Position numbers and translations under genes: made by a program. The notes below the pieces were generated by a model. That model was not told the DNA's origin. It was given only the letters and a program-made list of their open reading frames with translations, and made no database searches. This document shows, piece after piece, positions 27,371 to 39,159 of a stretch of DNA of 64,000 nucleotides. Within the stretch, counting starts at the first letter, position 1, and every line of letters begins with the position of its first letter. The DNA is taken from the NCBI RefSeq assembly GCF_017592395.1, contig NZ_JAGFOU010000019.1, forward strand, positions 1 through 64,000. Reading direction: 5' to 3'. Origin of the DNA: Actinomyces bowdenii. Lineage in GTDB: Bacteria > Actinomycetota > Actinomycetes > Actinomycetales > Actinomycetaceae.

Positions 27371-28025
27371 ACAGGCCCGGGATCTGCCCCAGGGTCACCT
27401 CGCCCTCCCGGGCGGTGAGGAAGATGAGCTCATCTCCCCGCTCGAAGCGCTCGTCGAGGTCGGGCCGGATGGGGCGGTAGTCGCGCAGGATCGCGGAGAG
27501 CACGGTGTGCGGGGGCAGCTCGACCTCGCCGACGCGCCGCCCGATCGCCGGGGAGTCGTCGGGCAGGGTCAGCTCGTGCATGAAGGCGCCCGACTGGTGG
27601 AAGTGGAACAGCGAGACCAGGGAGCCGATGCTCACCGCCTCCTCCACCAGGGCCGTCATGATGCGCGGGGTGGACACGGCCACATCCACCCCCCAGGTCT
27701 CATCGAAGAGCCACTCGTTCTTCGGGTTGTTCACCCGCGCCACCGTGCGCGGCACCCCGTACTCGGTCTTGGACAGCAGCGAGATCACCAGGTTGGCCTT
27801 GTCATCGCCCGTGGCCGCGACCACGACGTCGCACTGCCCGGCCTCGGCGGCCCCCAGGGCGCCGGGGTCGCAGGCATCGGCCAGCTGCCAGTCCGCCTCG
27901 GGCACCGAGGCGATGCGCATGGCCTCGGGGGAGCGGTCCACCAGCCCCACCTCATGGCCGTGGCTGATGAGCTCACGGGCGATCGAGCGGCCCACGGAGC
28001 CGGCTCCGGCGATGAGGATCCTCAT
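27333..28025 (-). CDS. TrkA-family potassium uptake regulator (second RCK gene)
   Basis: The 230-residue protein has an N-terminal RCK_N Rossmann domain with the nucleotide motif GAGSVG at 7-12 and Asp30 in VGLVDRS for ribose binding. A C-terminal RCK_C domain begins near 150. It gates or regulates a K+ transporter in response to NAD(H), ATP or c-di-AMP. The ribosome site GGAGGTG lies inside the end of the upstream RCK gene, and 3 nt separate the two, so they are an operon equivalent to ceoB/ceoC of M. tuberculosis. No TrkH/KtrB pore is encoded nearby. Confidence 0.9.
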   Translation of the reverse strand: MRILIAGAGSVGRSIARELISHGHEVGLVDRSPEAMRIASVPEADWQLADACDPGALGAAEAGQCDVVVAATGDDKANLVISLLSKTEYGVPRTVARVNNPKNEWLFDETWGVDVAVSTPRIMTALVEEAVSIGSLVSLFHFHQSGAFMHELTLPDDSPAIGRRVGEVELPPHTVLSAILRDYRPIRPDLDERFERGDELIFLTAREGEVTLGQIPGLFTARPEAGADGR

Positions 28026-28028
28026 GAC

Positions 28029-28694
28029 TCACACCTCCTGGGCGGGCGGACGGGACAAGGTGCGCTGCACCGCCACCAGGCGGGTGGACAGGGCCGCCAT
28101 GTGCAGGCGGTCCTGGTCCTGCAGGACCGTGGTGGAGCGGGGCACCAGGGCGCCCCCGCTCCGGGAGATCCACGCCACGCGCGCGCCCGTGCGCTCCTCG
28201 ACGGCGGACACCGGCATCCCCGCCCACTGCGGGCAGAAGTCCGGCTGGATGAGCGCCACCTCCCCAGAGGCGTCCGAGATCTCCCGCCCGGTGCTGTGCG
28301 GCAGGATCCGGCGCATCATCTGCTCAGCGGTGTGGCGCACCGTGGCCACCGTGGGGATGCCCAGGCGCTCATAGACATCGGCGCGCTGCGGATCGTAGAT
28401 GCGGGCCACCACCCGCTCCACCCCGTAGAGCTCGCGGGCCACGCGCGCCGAGACGATATTCGAGTTGTCCCCGTTGGACACCGCCGCGAAGGCCTGGGCC
28501 TCATCGATGCCCGCCTGCTCCAGCGCATCGCGGTCGAAGCCCACCCCCTTGACCTTCCTGCCCGTGAAATCCGCGGGAAGCCGGCGGAACGCGTCCGACG
28601 ACCTGTCGATGACGGACACCGAATGGCCCATCCGGTCCAGCTGGGCGGCCATGGAGGCCCCCACCCGTCCGCAGCCCATGATGACGAAGTGCAC
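28029..28694 (-). CDS. TrkA-family potassium uptake regulator (first RCK gene)
   Basis: This 221-residue RCK protein from GTG 28694 starts HFVIMGCGRVGAS with the nucleotide-binding motif GCGRVG at 7-12 and an acidic residue in VSVIDRS. The C-terminal RCK_C domain begins near 130. The start is set by a -10 box 7 nt upstream; a longer frame extends upstream but overlaps the divergent promoter and shows no family resemblance. The two adjacent RCK genes probably form a hetero-oligomer. It is divergent from an APC permease, its likely partner. Confidence 0.9.
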   Translation of the reverse strand: MHFVIMGCGRVGASMAAQLDRMGHSVSVIDRSSDAFRRLPADFTGRKVKGVGFDRDALEQAGIDEAQAFAAVSNGDNSNIVSARVARELYGVERVVARIYDPQRADVYERLGIPTVATVRHTAEQMMRRILPHSTGREISDASGEVALIQPDFCPQWAGMPVSAVEERTGARVAWISRSGGALVPRSTTVLQDQDRLHMAALSTRLVAVQRTLSRPPAQEV

Positions 28695-28701
28695 GGGCGC
28701 A

Positions 28702-28707
28702 ACGGTA
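28702..28707 (-). promoter_or_regulatory. -10 box TACCGT of first trkA gene, leaderless
   Basis: TACCGT on the minus strand, then 7 nt, then GTG 28694. It faces the divergent -10 box of the permease gene only about 31 nt away. Confidence 0.6.
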
Positions 28708-28738
28708 CTCCAGACCCCGCCCGCCCACCGAGGTGGAC

Positions 28739-28744
28739 TACCAT
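28739..28744 (+). promoter_or_regulatory. -10 box TACCAT of APC permease, leaderless
   Basis: TACCAT is followed by 8 nt and GTG 28753. The -35 regions of this promoter and of the divergent trkA promoter must overlap each other's core elements. Confidence 0.55.
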
Positions 28745-28752
28745 CGGCTCCC

Positions 28753-30840
28753 GTGCGTGACTTCGCTGATCGCCTCAAGCGGCTCCTGGTCGGTCGTCCG
28801 GTGCCCAGCCAGGCGCTCGGGCAGACCCTCCTGCCCAAGCGGATCGCTCTGCCGGTCTTCGCCTCCGACGCCCTGTCCAGCGCCGGCTACGCCCCCGACG
28901 AGGTCCTCATCACCCTGGCCATCGCGGGCCTGGCCGCCACCGCCGTCTCCCCATGGATCGCCCTGGCCGTCCTGGCCGTCCTGGCCCTGGTCGTGGCCTC
29001 CTACCGCCAGACCGTCCACGCCTACCCCTCCGGCGGCGGCGACTACGAGGTCGTCTCAACCAACCTCGGCCCCCGCGCCGGGCTGGCCGTGGCCTCCGCG
29101 CTCCTGTGCGACTACGTCCTGACCGTCGCCGTCTCGGTGTCCTCGGGCACCGGCTACCTCGCCGCCGCCCTGCCCGCCCTGGCCCCCTACAAGGTCCAGA
29201 TCGCCGTCGGCGTCGTCAGCCTCCTGGCCCTGCTCAACCTGCGCGGCAGCCGCGAGTCCGGCGGCGCCTTCGCCATCCCCACCTACCTGTACATGGCCGC
29301 CATCGGCGCCATGGCCGTGGCCGGGTTCATCCAGGAGCTCACCGGCACCCTGGGCCGCGCCCCCAGCGCCGACCTGGAGATCGTGGCCCACGCCGGCTGG
29401 GACCAGGGGCTGACCGGCCTGGCCGGGGCCTTCCTCATCCTGCGCGCCTTCTCCTCGGGCTGCGCCGCCCTGACCGGCGTGGAGGCCATCTCCAACGGGG
29501 TGCCCAGCTTCCAGCGGCCCAAGTCCAAGAACGCCGCCACCACCCTGCTCCTGCTGGGCGCCATCGCCGCCGCCATGCTCATGAGCATCATCCACCTGGC
29601 CGGAGCCACCGGCGTGCGCGTCGTGGAGGACCCCTCCACCCAGCTCCTCCACCAGGGCGCCCCCGTGGGCCCCGACTACCACCAGGACCCCGTCATCGGG
29701 CAGATCGCCGCCACCGTCTTCGCCGGCTTCGCCCCCATGTTCTACCTGGTCACCATCGTGACCGGACTCATCCTCGTCCTGGCGGCCAACACCGCCTTCA
29801 ACGGCTTCCCCGTCCTGGCCTCCGTGCTGGGCCGCGACGAGCTCCTGCCCCGCCAGCTCTCCCAACGGGGCGACCGCCTGGCCTACTCCAACGGCATCCT
29901 CGTGCTGTGGCTGGGCGCCGTGGCCTTCATCATCGGCTTCCAGGCCAGCACCAACCGGCTCATCCAGCTCTACATCGTGGGGGTCTTCATCTCCTTCACC
30001 CTCTCCCAGATCGGGATGGTGCGCCACTGGAACCGGAGCCTGGCCACCGCCACCGACCCCGCCGCCCGCAGGCGGATGCGGCGCTCGCGGGCCATCAACA
30101 CCCTGGGGGTGGCGGGCACCGGGCTGGTGCTCATCATCGTCCTGGCCACCAAGCTCACCCACGGGGCCTGGATCACCCTGCTCATCATGGGCCTGCTCTA
30201 CCTGGTGATGAACCGCATCCGGCGCCACTACCGGCGCGTGAGCCGGGAGCTGGCCATCGCCGACCTGCGCGACGCCCGCCTCCTGCCCGCCCGCGTCCAC
30301 GCCATCGTCCTGGCCTCCCGCCTCCACCAGCCGACCCTGCGGGCCCTGACCTACGCCCAGTCCACCCACCCCACCTCCATCGAGGCCGTCACCGTCGATG
30401 TGGGGGACGGCGCCGCCGAGCGTCTCCTGGGGGACTGGGAGGACGCCGACCTGCCCGTGCCCCTGACCATCCTGGACTCCCCCTTCCGCGACCTCATCCG
30501 CCCGGTGGTCAGCTATGTGCGCAGCGTGCGCCGCGAGTCCCCCCGCGACCTCGTCGTCGTCTTCCTGCCGGAGTACATCGTCAGGCACTGGTGGGAGCAG
30601 ATCCTGCACAACCAGACGGCCCTGCGCCTCAAGGCCGCGCTGCTGTTCACCCCGGGCGTCGTCGTGGCCTCCGTGCCCTGGCTCCTGGGCAGCCCCGGCC
30701 AGACCCACATCCACCACGGGGTGCGCGGCTCGGTGCCCGAGGGCATCGCCGATGCCGATGTGGCCGCCCGCCGCGCCGAGGACCGGCGCCTGAGCCCCAC
30801 CCCCGCCCACCAGCCGCCGTCCCCCCAGGAGCGAGCATGA
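28753..30840 (+). CDS. APC-superfamily permease, possible K+ importer
   Basis: The 695-residue membrane protein has about 12 helices in the first 480 residues, with the APC start ALPVFASDALSSAGYAPDE near 37. A cytoplasmic C-terminal domain of about 200 residues (from MNRIRRHYRRVSREL) resembles a nucleotide-binding or USP-like fold. This layout recalls KimA-type potassium importers, and the neighbouring RCK genes fit a potassium role; amino-acid transport is the alternative. The start is GTG 28753 because of the adjacent -10 box. The stop overlaps the methyltransferase start as ATGA. Confidence 0.87.
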   Translation: MRDFADRLKRLLVGRPVPSQALGQTLLPKRIALPVFASDALSSAGYAPDEVLITLAIAGLAATAVSPWIALAVLAVLALVVASYRQTVHAYPSGGGDYEVVSTNLGPRAGLAVASALLCDYVLTVAVSVSSGTGYLAAALPALAPYKVQIAVGVVSLLALLNLRGSRESGGAFAIPTYLYMAAIGAMAVAGFIQELTGTLGRAPSADLEIVAHAGWDQGLTGLAGAFLILRAFSSGCAALTGVEAISNGVPSFQRPKSKNAATTLLLLGAIAAAMLMSIIHLAGATGVRVVEDPSTQLLHQGAPVGPDYHQDPVIGQIAATVFAGFAPMFYLVTIVTGLILVLAANTAFNGFPVLASVLGRDELLPRQLSQRGDRLAYSNGILVLWLGAVAFIIGFQASTNRLIQLYIVGVFISFTLSQIGMVRHWNRSLATATDPAARRRMRRSRAINTLGVAGTGLVLIIVLATKLTHGAWITLLIMGLLYLVMNRIRRHYRRVSRELAIADLRDARLLPARVHAIVLASRLHQPTLRALTYAQSTHPTSIEAVTVDVGDGAAERLLGDWEDADLPVPLTILDSPFRDLIRPVVSYVRSVRRESPRDLVVVFLPEYIVRHWWEQILHNQTALRLKAALLFTPGVVVASVPWLLGSPGQTHIHHGVRGSVPEGIADADVAARRAEDRRLSPTPAHQPPSPQERA

Positions 30841-32255
30841 CATCCCAGCCCCCACCGGAGACCCGGGCGCCCTCGGGCGCTGAGGAGATGACCCTGAGCG
30901 TGGGCCCGCCCGCCCACGGGGGCCACTGCGTGGCGCGCCCCGCCCAGGACCCCGCCGGCCGTGTCGTCTTCGTGCGCCACGCCCTGCCGGGGGAGACGGT
31001 GCGCGCCCGGATGACGGAGAGGAGCGCCAAGATCTGGCGGGCCGACGCCGTCGAGGTCCTCCAGGCCTCGCCCGACCGGGTGGCCTCGGTGTGGCCGCAG
31101 GCCGGGCCGGGGGGCGTGGGCGGCGGGGAGCTGGCCCATGTGGCCCTGCCCGCCCAGCGCACCTGGAAGCGCTGGGTGCTGGCCGACTGCCTGCGCCGCA
31201 TCGGCGGGCAGGAGGTCCATGCGGCCGTGGCCGGCCTGCCCGAGGCTGCGGGCTCGGGCAGCATCGCCGTCGAGCCCATGCCCTCGGAGGCCGACGGCGC
31301 GGCGCACGCCCAGGAGCGCCGTCGGGCCCCGGGGACGGCCACCCGCACCAGGGTGTCGCTGAGCGTGGGCCCCGATGGCCGCGCCGGCATGCACGCCTTC
31401 CGCTCCGGAACGGTCCTGCCCCTGGACCGGCTGCCCCTGGCCGTCCCCGCCATCCAGGGGATCGGCCTGCTGGAGCGCTCGCGCTGGCGCAAGCACTACC
31501 GGCCCGGTGCCCGCATCGAGGCCATCGCCCCCAGCGCCGGCGAGCCCCTGGTGCTCATCGACGGGCAGGTGCTCACCGCCTCGGCCCGATCCACCGGCAG
31601 GCGCCGCGTGGAGGAGGTGGTCGAGGCCGGCGCCCTGGGCCTGGGGCCGCTGCGCTACTCGGTGCACGCCGAGGGCTTCTGGCAGGTCCACCACCAGGCG
31701 CCCGAGGTGCTGGTCGAGCGCGTGGTGCGCGCGGCCCTGGGGGCGCGGCCCGGCCCTGATCCGTCGGGGCCGGCCCCGGACCTGGCGGAGGCCGGCTCGG
31801 GGCGGCGCGTCCTGGAGCTCTACTCCGGCTCCGGCCTTCTCACCCTGCCCCTGGCGATGCTCGTGGGCTCCTCGGGGCTGGTCCTGTCGCAGGAGGCCAG
31901 TGGCCGGGCGGTGGGCGATGCCCGCCGCAACCTGCACGGCTGGAGCCGCGCCCACCTGGCCACCGGCCGGGTGACGCCCCGATCGGTGGGCCGGGCCGCG
32001 ACGGCCTTCGAGGGCCGGGGGCCCGACGTCGTCGTCCTCGATCCCCCGCGCCAGGGCGCGGGCCGCGAGGTCTGCCGCGCCATCGCCGCCCTGGCCCCCG
32101 AGCGGATCGTGCTGGTCGCCTGCGACCCGGCGGCCCTGTCCCGCGACCTGGCCGTCCTGCTGGGCTCGGGCTACCGCCTGGCCGCCATGAGCGCCTTGGA
32201 CATGTTCCCCCACACCCACCACTTCGAGACCATCAGCGTGCTCGAGCGCGGCTGA
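30837..32255 (+). CDS. TRAM-type class I SAM-dependent RNA methyltransferase
   Basis: The 472-residue enzyme is of the RlmD/TrmA group that makes 5-methyluridine in RNA. An N-terminal TRAM/OB RNA-binding part (about 15-75) is followed by a central domain. The catalytic Rossmann domain contains VLELYSGSGLLTLPLA for SAM binding, VVVLDPPRQGAGREV and VACDPAALSRDL. The Cys in that last motif is the expected catalytic nucleophile. The N-terminal four-cysteine iron-sulfur site of RlmD is absent. The substrate (tRNA or rRNA) cannot be decided. It has AGGAG upstream and is coupled to the permease gene, matching Rv2689c-Rv2690c. Confidence 0.88.
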   Translation: MTSQPPPETRAPSGAEEMTLSVGPPAHGGHCVARPAQDPAGRVVFVRHALPGETVRARMTERSAKIWRADAVEVLQASPDRVASVWPQAGPGGVGGGELAHVALPAQRTWKRWVLADCLRRIGGQEVHAAVAGLPEAAGSGSIAVEPMPSEADGAAHAQERRRAPGTATRTRVSLSVGPDGRAGMHAFRSGTVLPLDRLPLAVPAIQGIGLLERSRWRKHYRPGARIEAIAPSAGEPLVLIDGQVLTASARSTGRRRVEEVVEAGALGLGPLRYSVHAEGFWQVHHQAPEVLVERVVRAALGARPGPDPSGPAPDLAEAGSGRRVLELYSGSGLLTLPLAMLVGSSGLVLSQEASGRAVGDARRNLHGWSRAHLATGRVTPRSVGRAATAFEGRGPDVVVLDPPRQGAGREVCRAIAALAPERIVLVACDPAALSRDLAVLLGSGYRLAAMSALDMFPHTHHFETISVLERG

Positions 32256-32309
32256 GGGCCGCGGGCGGCACGGGGCGCCGCTGAGGGCGCAGGCGCGGGA
32301 AGTGCGCGA

Positions 32310-32344
32310 GGGGCCCCAGTCCTCTCCTCGAGGACTGGGGCCCC
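32310..32344. terminator. Strong hairpin terminator
   Basis: A perfect 15-bp stem (32310-32324 with 32330-32344) has a 5-nt loop. It sits between the methyltransferase gene and the convergent surface protein gene and probably serves both. Confidence 0.8.
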
Positions 32345-32430
32345 TGACTGCTGGCCCGCTCAGGGCGGCCCATCAGCGCGGCTCGCTCGGTGCGGCTGAC
32401 CGGGGGCAGCCGCACCGGCGGGATCACCGC

Positions 32431-34140
32431 TCACTCAGCGCGACGCCGTGCCGCCAGTGCCAGTGCGAGCGCACCCGTGGTCAGGACACCACCGCTGATG
32501 AGCAGGGCCACCAGGGCGTTGGCGCCGGTGCGGGCCAGCGAGCCGGTGGTCTGCACCGGCGCCGTCGTCATGGCGCTCGGCGTGGGGACCGGCACGGCAC
32601 TGCCCGAGGGGCTGGGCTCCGGCGTGGCGCTGGGCTCGGGGCTGGGCACCACCGGCGGGACCTCCTCGACCACCTCGTTGTACAGGCCCACGGGGGTCAC
32701 GCTCTCACCCACGGTGAGGGTGGCGGTGTCGGGGGTCTCGGTGCCGTTGATCGAGAAGGTCCTCGTCCCCCAGACCAGGGGCGCGGGAAGGGCGCCGGGG
32801 CTGGTCTGCTCGGTCAGGGTGATGACGGTGCCCTTGGGGAACTGGTAGAGGGTGTCCGCGGCCTGCTGCTGGCCCGCGGCGATCTCGATGGTGTAGGGGT
32901 TGGCCGGCGGCTTGCCGGTCCAGGACGGGTAGTCCTTCTCGGTGGTGCCCTTGGGCAGCTCGTAGGCGACCGTGACCGTGACCTTCGTGGAGTCGGTGAC
33001 GCGGTCCTGGTGGGCGCCGGTGATGTACTTCTTGATCCCGAAGGAGCCGAAGCCCTGGGTGAGCTGGACGTCGTAGGAGATGGGGTCCTTGTAGCTCATC
33101 TGGGCGTTGACCGTGGTGCCGGCGCCGCCCTTGAGCGTCGCGCTGTTGGTGTAGACCTTGCCCGGCACGATCCTGCCGCCCTCGGCCAGGGACTGGTAGA
33201 CGATCTCGTAGTTGGCGTTGGGCTCGAAGGCGCCGTCAGTGCGGGTGAGGGTCACCGAGGCGGTCATGCCGTCGTCGCCGATCGTGGGCGTGAGGGTGAA
33301 CGCGCCGTGATCGGCGGTCATGACGGTGCCATCGGCCTTGGCCACGTCGAAGTAGCCGTCGGCGCCGCCGCCGTACTTCTCGGGGTTGACGCGCACGTAC
33401 CAGCTGCCCAGGTCGGGGTTGAGGGCCTGGCCCCCGCCGGCGACGTCGGTGAAGGTCACGGTGCTGACCGTGCCGTCCGCGGCCTTGAGGTGGTTGGCGA
33501 TGGTCGTGCCGCTGAACTGGATGTGCCAGGTCAGGGACGTGGACTCGCGCTTGAGGGAGTTGGCGTACTTGCCCAGGTCCTTCTCCACCCACGCGATGGG
33601 CAGGATCGGCTCATTGTTGGGGTGGAAGATCTCGGTCTGGGTGCCATTGGCGTCGAAGCTCGTCTTATTGGTCTGGGTCACCTTCTGGGCGACGATCATC
33701 TGGTTGCCCGAGCCCTTGAGCTCCGTGGCTGCGCTGATCGCGGTGTTGAAGGTGCAGGTGAGGGTGTCGGAGGTCGTCACGCAGTCGCCGACCTTGGTGC
33801 CGTTGCCCAGGATGAGGTCGTCCTTGCGGCCGATCTCGCGGTAGCGGTACTCCTCGGGCAGGGTGATGGAGAAGGACTCCCCGGGCTGAGGATTGGCCGC
33901 GGAGGCGTCCCAGGCGAACCTCATGCGCACGGGGTCCTCCTGGTGCGCCGGCTCGCCCGGGAACTCCTGACCGTCCTTGTCGGCCAGGATCAGGGGCTCG
34001 AAGGTCACCTTGACCCCGGTGTTCTGGTCGGCGTGTGCGGCGGGGGTCAGGAGGGCCACGAGGCCTCCGAGCATGAGCAGCACAGCGGCGAGGACGGCAG
34101 CCGCGTATTTGCGGCGAGGTAGGGGAAGCTGAATCGGCAT
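32431..34140 (-). CDS. Cell-wall-anchored surface protein with LARTG sorting signal
   Basis: This 569-residue surface protein has a basic signal peptide ending near AAHAD (about residue 38). An adhesin-like N-terminal Ig-fold region (about 40-190, SpaA/SdrC style) is followed by further beta-rich modules and a DUF5979-like repeat near 390-490 ending in TVGESVTPVGLYNEV. A Pro/Ser/Thr-rich stalk precedes LARTG at 535-539, a hydrophobic helix and RRRAE. LAXTG motifs are typical substrates of actinobacterial class E sortases. The start ATG 34140 has GGAGG 4 nt upstream; ATG 34152 would place the ribosome site inside the gene. The base composition is less extreme in GC than that of its neighbours. 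Confidence 0.9.
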   Translation of the reverse strand: MPIQLPLPRRKYAAAVLAAVLLMLGGLVALLTPAAHADQNTGVKVTFEPLILADKDGQEFPGEPAHQEDPVRMRFAWDASAANPQPGESFSITLPEEYRYREIGRKDDLILGNGTKVGDCVTTSDTLTCTFNTAISAATELKGSGNQMIVAQKVTQTNKTSFDANGTQTEIFHPNNEPILPIAWVEKDLGKYANSLKRESTSLTWHIQFSGTTIANHLKAADGTVSTVTFTDVAGGGQALNPDLGSWYVRVNPEKYGGGADGYFDVAKADGTVMTADHGAFTLTPTIGDDGMTASVTLTRTDGAFEPNANYEIVYQSLAEGGRIVPGKVYTNSATLKGGAGTTVNAQMSYKDPISYDVQLTQGFGSFGIKKYITGAHQDRVTDSTKVTVTVAYELPKGTTEKDYPSWTGKPPANPYTIEIAAGQQQAADTLYQFPKGTVITLTEQTSPGALPAPLVWGTRTFSINGTETPDTATLTVGESVTPVGLYNEVVEEVPPVVPSPEPSATPEPSPSGSAVPVPTPSAMTTAPVQTTGSLARTGANALVALLISGGVLTTGALALALAARRRAE

Positions 34141-34677
34141 CAGCGCCTCCATCTGAGAATAGGCAGGGATAGATGTGCAAGCACTGCCCTGGTCAAGGGG
34201 TGGTTTGAAGGAATTCTATGAAGCGCTCTCGCCGGAAATAACCAATGACGCTAATGGTTACCGTGCTGTATCCGGTGGGAGCAGGCGCGCTGGGCCGGGT
34301 CAGGTGCGATACCGCGATTCCCCGGATTGCTTCGCCGGCGTGGGCCCGCGGTTGTCATCGGATCGATACCGGGCTGGCGGGGCCCTGCGGCCGCCGCGCG
34401 GCAGTTCTCCAGCCCCCCCGGCCTCCCCGTCCGGCCCCGCGAGAGGCGGGATCGTCACCCGCGCCACAGGCGGATGCGCCGGGTGCGCGGCCCGGGTGCG
34501 CGGCTCTGGCGGGTTGCGCGCGGAGGCCGTGACGTAAATGGGCGGCCGCTCCGTGGTGGCAGGCAGGCCCGGGCAATCATTGACGGCGGATGACGCGGCC
34601 TTGGGTAGCCTCCGCCGTGGAGCCCCCCGCGCGGACGGGGAGGATGCGGACCAGCGTGACTGAACAGGAGCAACCCG
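34141..34677. other. Divergent intergenic region between surface protein gene and aconitase
   Basis: No gene is supported here. On the minus strand TTGACC (34191-34196) with a 19-nt spacer to TATCCC (34166-34171) is a weak candidate promoter for the surface protein. The stretch 34200-34265 is AT-richer and holds an inverted repeat TAACCA/TGGTTA (34239-34260) that could be an operator. On the plus strand TTGACG (34580-34585) and TAGCCT (34606-34611) are candidate elements for aconitase, with an unusually long 20-nt spacer. Confidence 0.45.
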
Positions 34678-37365
<2,688 letters not shown>

Positions 37366-37557
37366 GCCCCCTCCCGGGCCCGGCGCGGGGGCAGGGGAGC
37401 GGGCACCGGGCATGCCAGTGTGAGCAGAATCGCCCGCTCCCATCCGGCCCCACAGGAAGGAAGCGCCCCGCCCGCGCTGTTCCCACCTGTGTGGCCCGGC
37501 CGGCGCAGGCCGGGCCCGCTCATGAGGCGCGCTCAGGACATCAAGGGAAGGACAGCA

Positions 37558-39105
37558 ATGGCGGATCAGGTCGAGCAGGCCAGCCAGCCCAGCCGGATTG
37601 GCCCCACCGGGCTGAGAGAGGCGCAGGACCAGGGGCGGAGCGGGGCCAGCACCGGCTCCGGCGCGCCCCACCGGGCCCCGCGGGAGGGCGGGGACGGCGT
37701 CGAGGAGGTCGACCTCCTCGTGGTCGGAGGGGGCAAGGCCGGCAAGTCCCTGGCCATGCTGCGGGCCAAGGCCGGTGACCGCGTCGTCATGGTCGAGCGG
37801 GACAAGATCGGCGGCACCTGCATCAACGTGGCCTGCATCCCCACCAAGACCCTCATCTCCTCGGCCCGCGTCCTGCACGGGGTCCAGGGCGCGGCCGCCC
37901 ACGGCGTCGAGCTGCCCGCCGCCGACGGCGCAGCCGGGGCCCTGGCGCGGGCCCGCATCGACCTGGCCGCCCTGCGGGGGCGCAAGGAGGCCGTCGTGGG
38001 CGGCATGGTCGCCGCCCACCGCGACACCCTCTACCCGGGCTCGGGCATGGACTTCGTCCTGGGCACGGCCCGCTTCATCGCCGAGCGCACCGTGGAGATC
38101 GCCCTGGCCGACGGCTCCACCCGCCGGGTGCGCGGGACCACCGTGCTCATCAACACCGGCACCACCCCCGCCGTGCCCCCGATCGAGGGGCTGGCCGATG
38201 TGCCCTACTGGACCAGTGAGGACCTGCTCACCCTGCCCGAGCTGCCCACCAGCCTCGTGGTCCTGGGCGGGGGAGTCATTGGGGTGGAGATGGCCTCCCT
38301 CATGGGCCTGCTGGGCGTGCCGGTGACCATCGTCCACGCCGGGGAGCACATCCTGGACCGAGAGGACCCCGACGTCGCCGCCCGGGTCGCCGCCGATCTG
38401 GAGGCCCTGGGGGCCACGATCCTCACCGGTGCCCGGGCCTCGCGGGTCAGCGCGCAGGACGGCGGGGAGGGGGGCGTCGTGGTGACCGCCGAGGACGGCC
38501 GCCAGGCCCGCGGCTCCCACCTGCTCGTGGCCCTGGGGCGCCGGCCCGTGACCGGGTCCCTGGACCTGGGGGCCACCGGCGTCGAGGTCGACGAGCGCGG
38601 CTTCGTCGTGGTCGATGACCACCTGCGCACCACCGCCGAGGGCGTCTACGCCGCCGGCGACGTCGCGGGCACCCCCCAGTTCACCCACGCCTCCTGGAAC
38701 GACTTCCGCGTCCTGCGCGACATCCTGGCCGGCAAGGAGGCCTCCACCGCCGGGCGCCTCATCCCCTGGGCGGTCTTCACCACCCCCGAGCTGGGCCGCG
38801 TCGGCCTGGGCGAGGAGGAGGCCAGGGCCGCCGGCCACGAGGTGCGCGTGGCCAAGACCCCCACCGCCGCCGTCCCGCGCGCCAAGACCCGGGGCGAGAC
38901 CGGCGGCTTCTACAAGGTCATCGTCGATGCGCGCACCGACCTCATCCTGGGCGCCGCCATCATCGGGCCCGGGGCCAGCGAGGTCGTCACCAGCGTCCAG
39001 ATGGCCATGCTGGGGGGCCTGACCTGGCGCCAGCTTCGCGACGCCGTCATCACCCACCCCACCATGAGCGAGGGACTTAACATCGTCCTGGACTCCCTGG
39101 GCTGA
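37558..39105 (+). CDS. FAD-dependent pyridine nucleotide-disulfide oxidoreductase
   Basis: The 515-residue flavoenzyme is of the lipoamide dehydrogenase/mercuric reductase group. After a disordered 45-residue extension come the FAD motif VVGGGKAGKSLA and the redox-active pair in GGTCINVACIPTKT. VVLGGGVIGVEMASL binds NAD(P)H, VYAAGDVAGTPQF is the second FAD motif, and HPTMSEGL is the C-terminal His-Glu pair. These are all residues of an active disulfide reductase. Whether it acts on lipoamide, mycothione, metal ions or another substrate is not clear: no 2-oxo acid dehydrogenase genes are nearby. The start ATG 37558 has GGAAGGA upstream. Confidence 0.88.
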   Translation: MADQVEQASQPSRIGPTGLREAQDQGRSGASTGSGAPHRAPREGGDGVEEVDLLVVGGGKAGKSLAMLRAKAGDRVVMVERDKIGGTCINVACIPTKTLISSARVLHGVQGAAAHGVELPAADGAAGALARARIDLAALRGRKEAVVGGMVAAHRDTLYPGSGMDFVLGTARFIAERTVEIALADGSTRRVRGTTVLINTGTTPAVPPIEGLADVPYWTSEDLLTLPELPTSLVVLGGGVIGVEMASLMGLLGVPVTIVHAGEHILDREDPDVAARVAADLEALGATILTGARASRVSAQDGGEGGVVVTAEDGRQARGSHLLVALGRRPVTGSLDLGATGVEVDERGFVVVDDHLRTTAEGVYAAGDVAGTPQFTHASWNDFRVLRDILAGKEASTAGRLIPWAVFTTPELGRVGLGEEEARAAGHEVRVAKTPTAAVPRAKTRGETGGFYKVIVDARTDLILGAAIIGPGASEVVTSVQMAMLGGLTWRQLRDAVITHPTMSEGLNIVLDSLG

Positions 39106-39159
39106 GCCCGCAGCAGCACGGCGCCCCGCCCCGCCTGCGGGGCAGCACCACGGCGGTGC

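Noticed and set aside
31091-31759. Alternate-frame open frames inside the RNA methyltransferase and other genes, considered as overlapping small genes
   Set aside because: They follow the third-position GC bias of the main gene and have Arg/Pro/Ala-rich products without domains.
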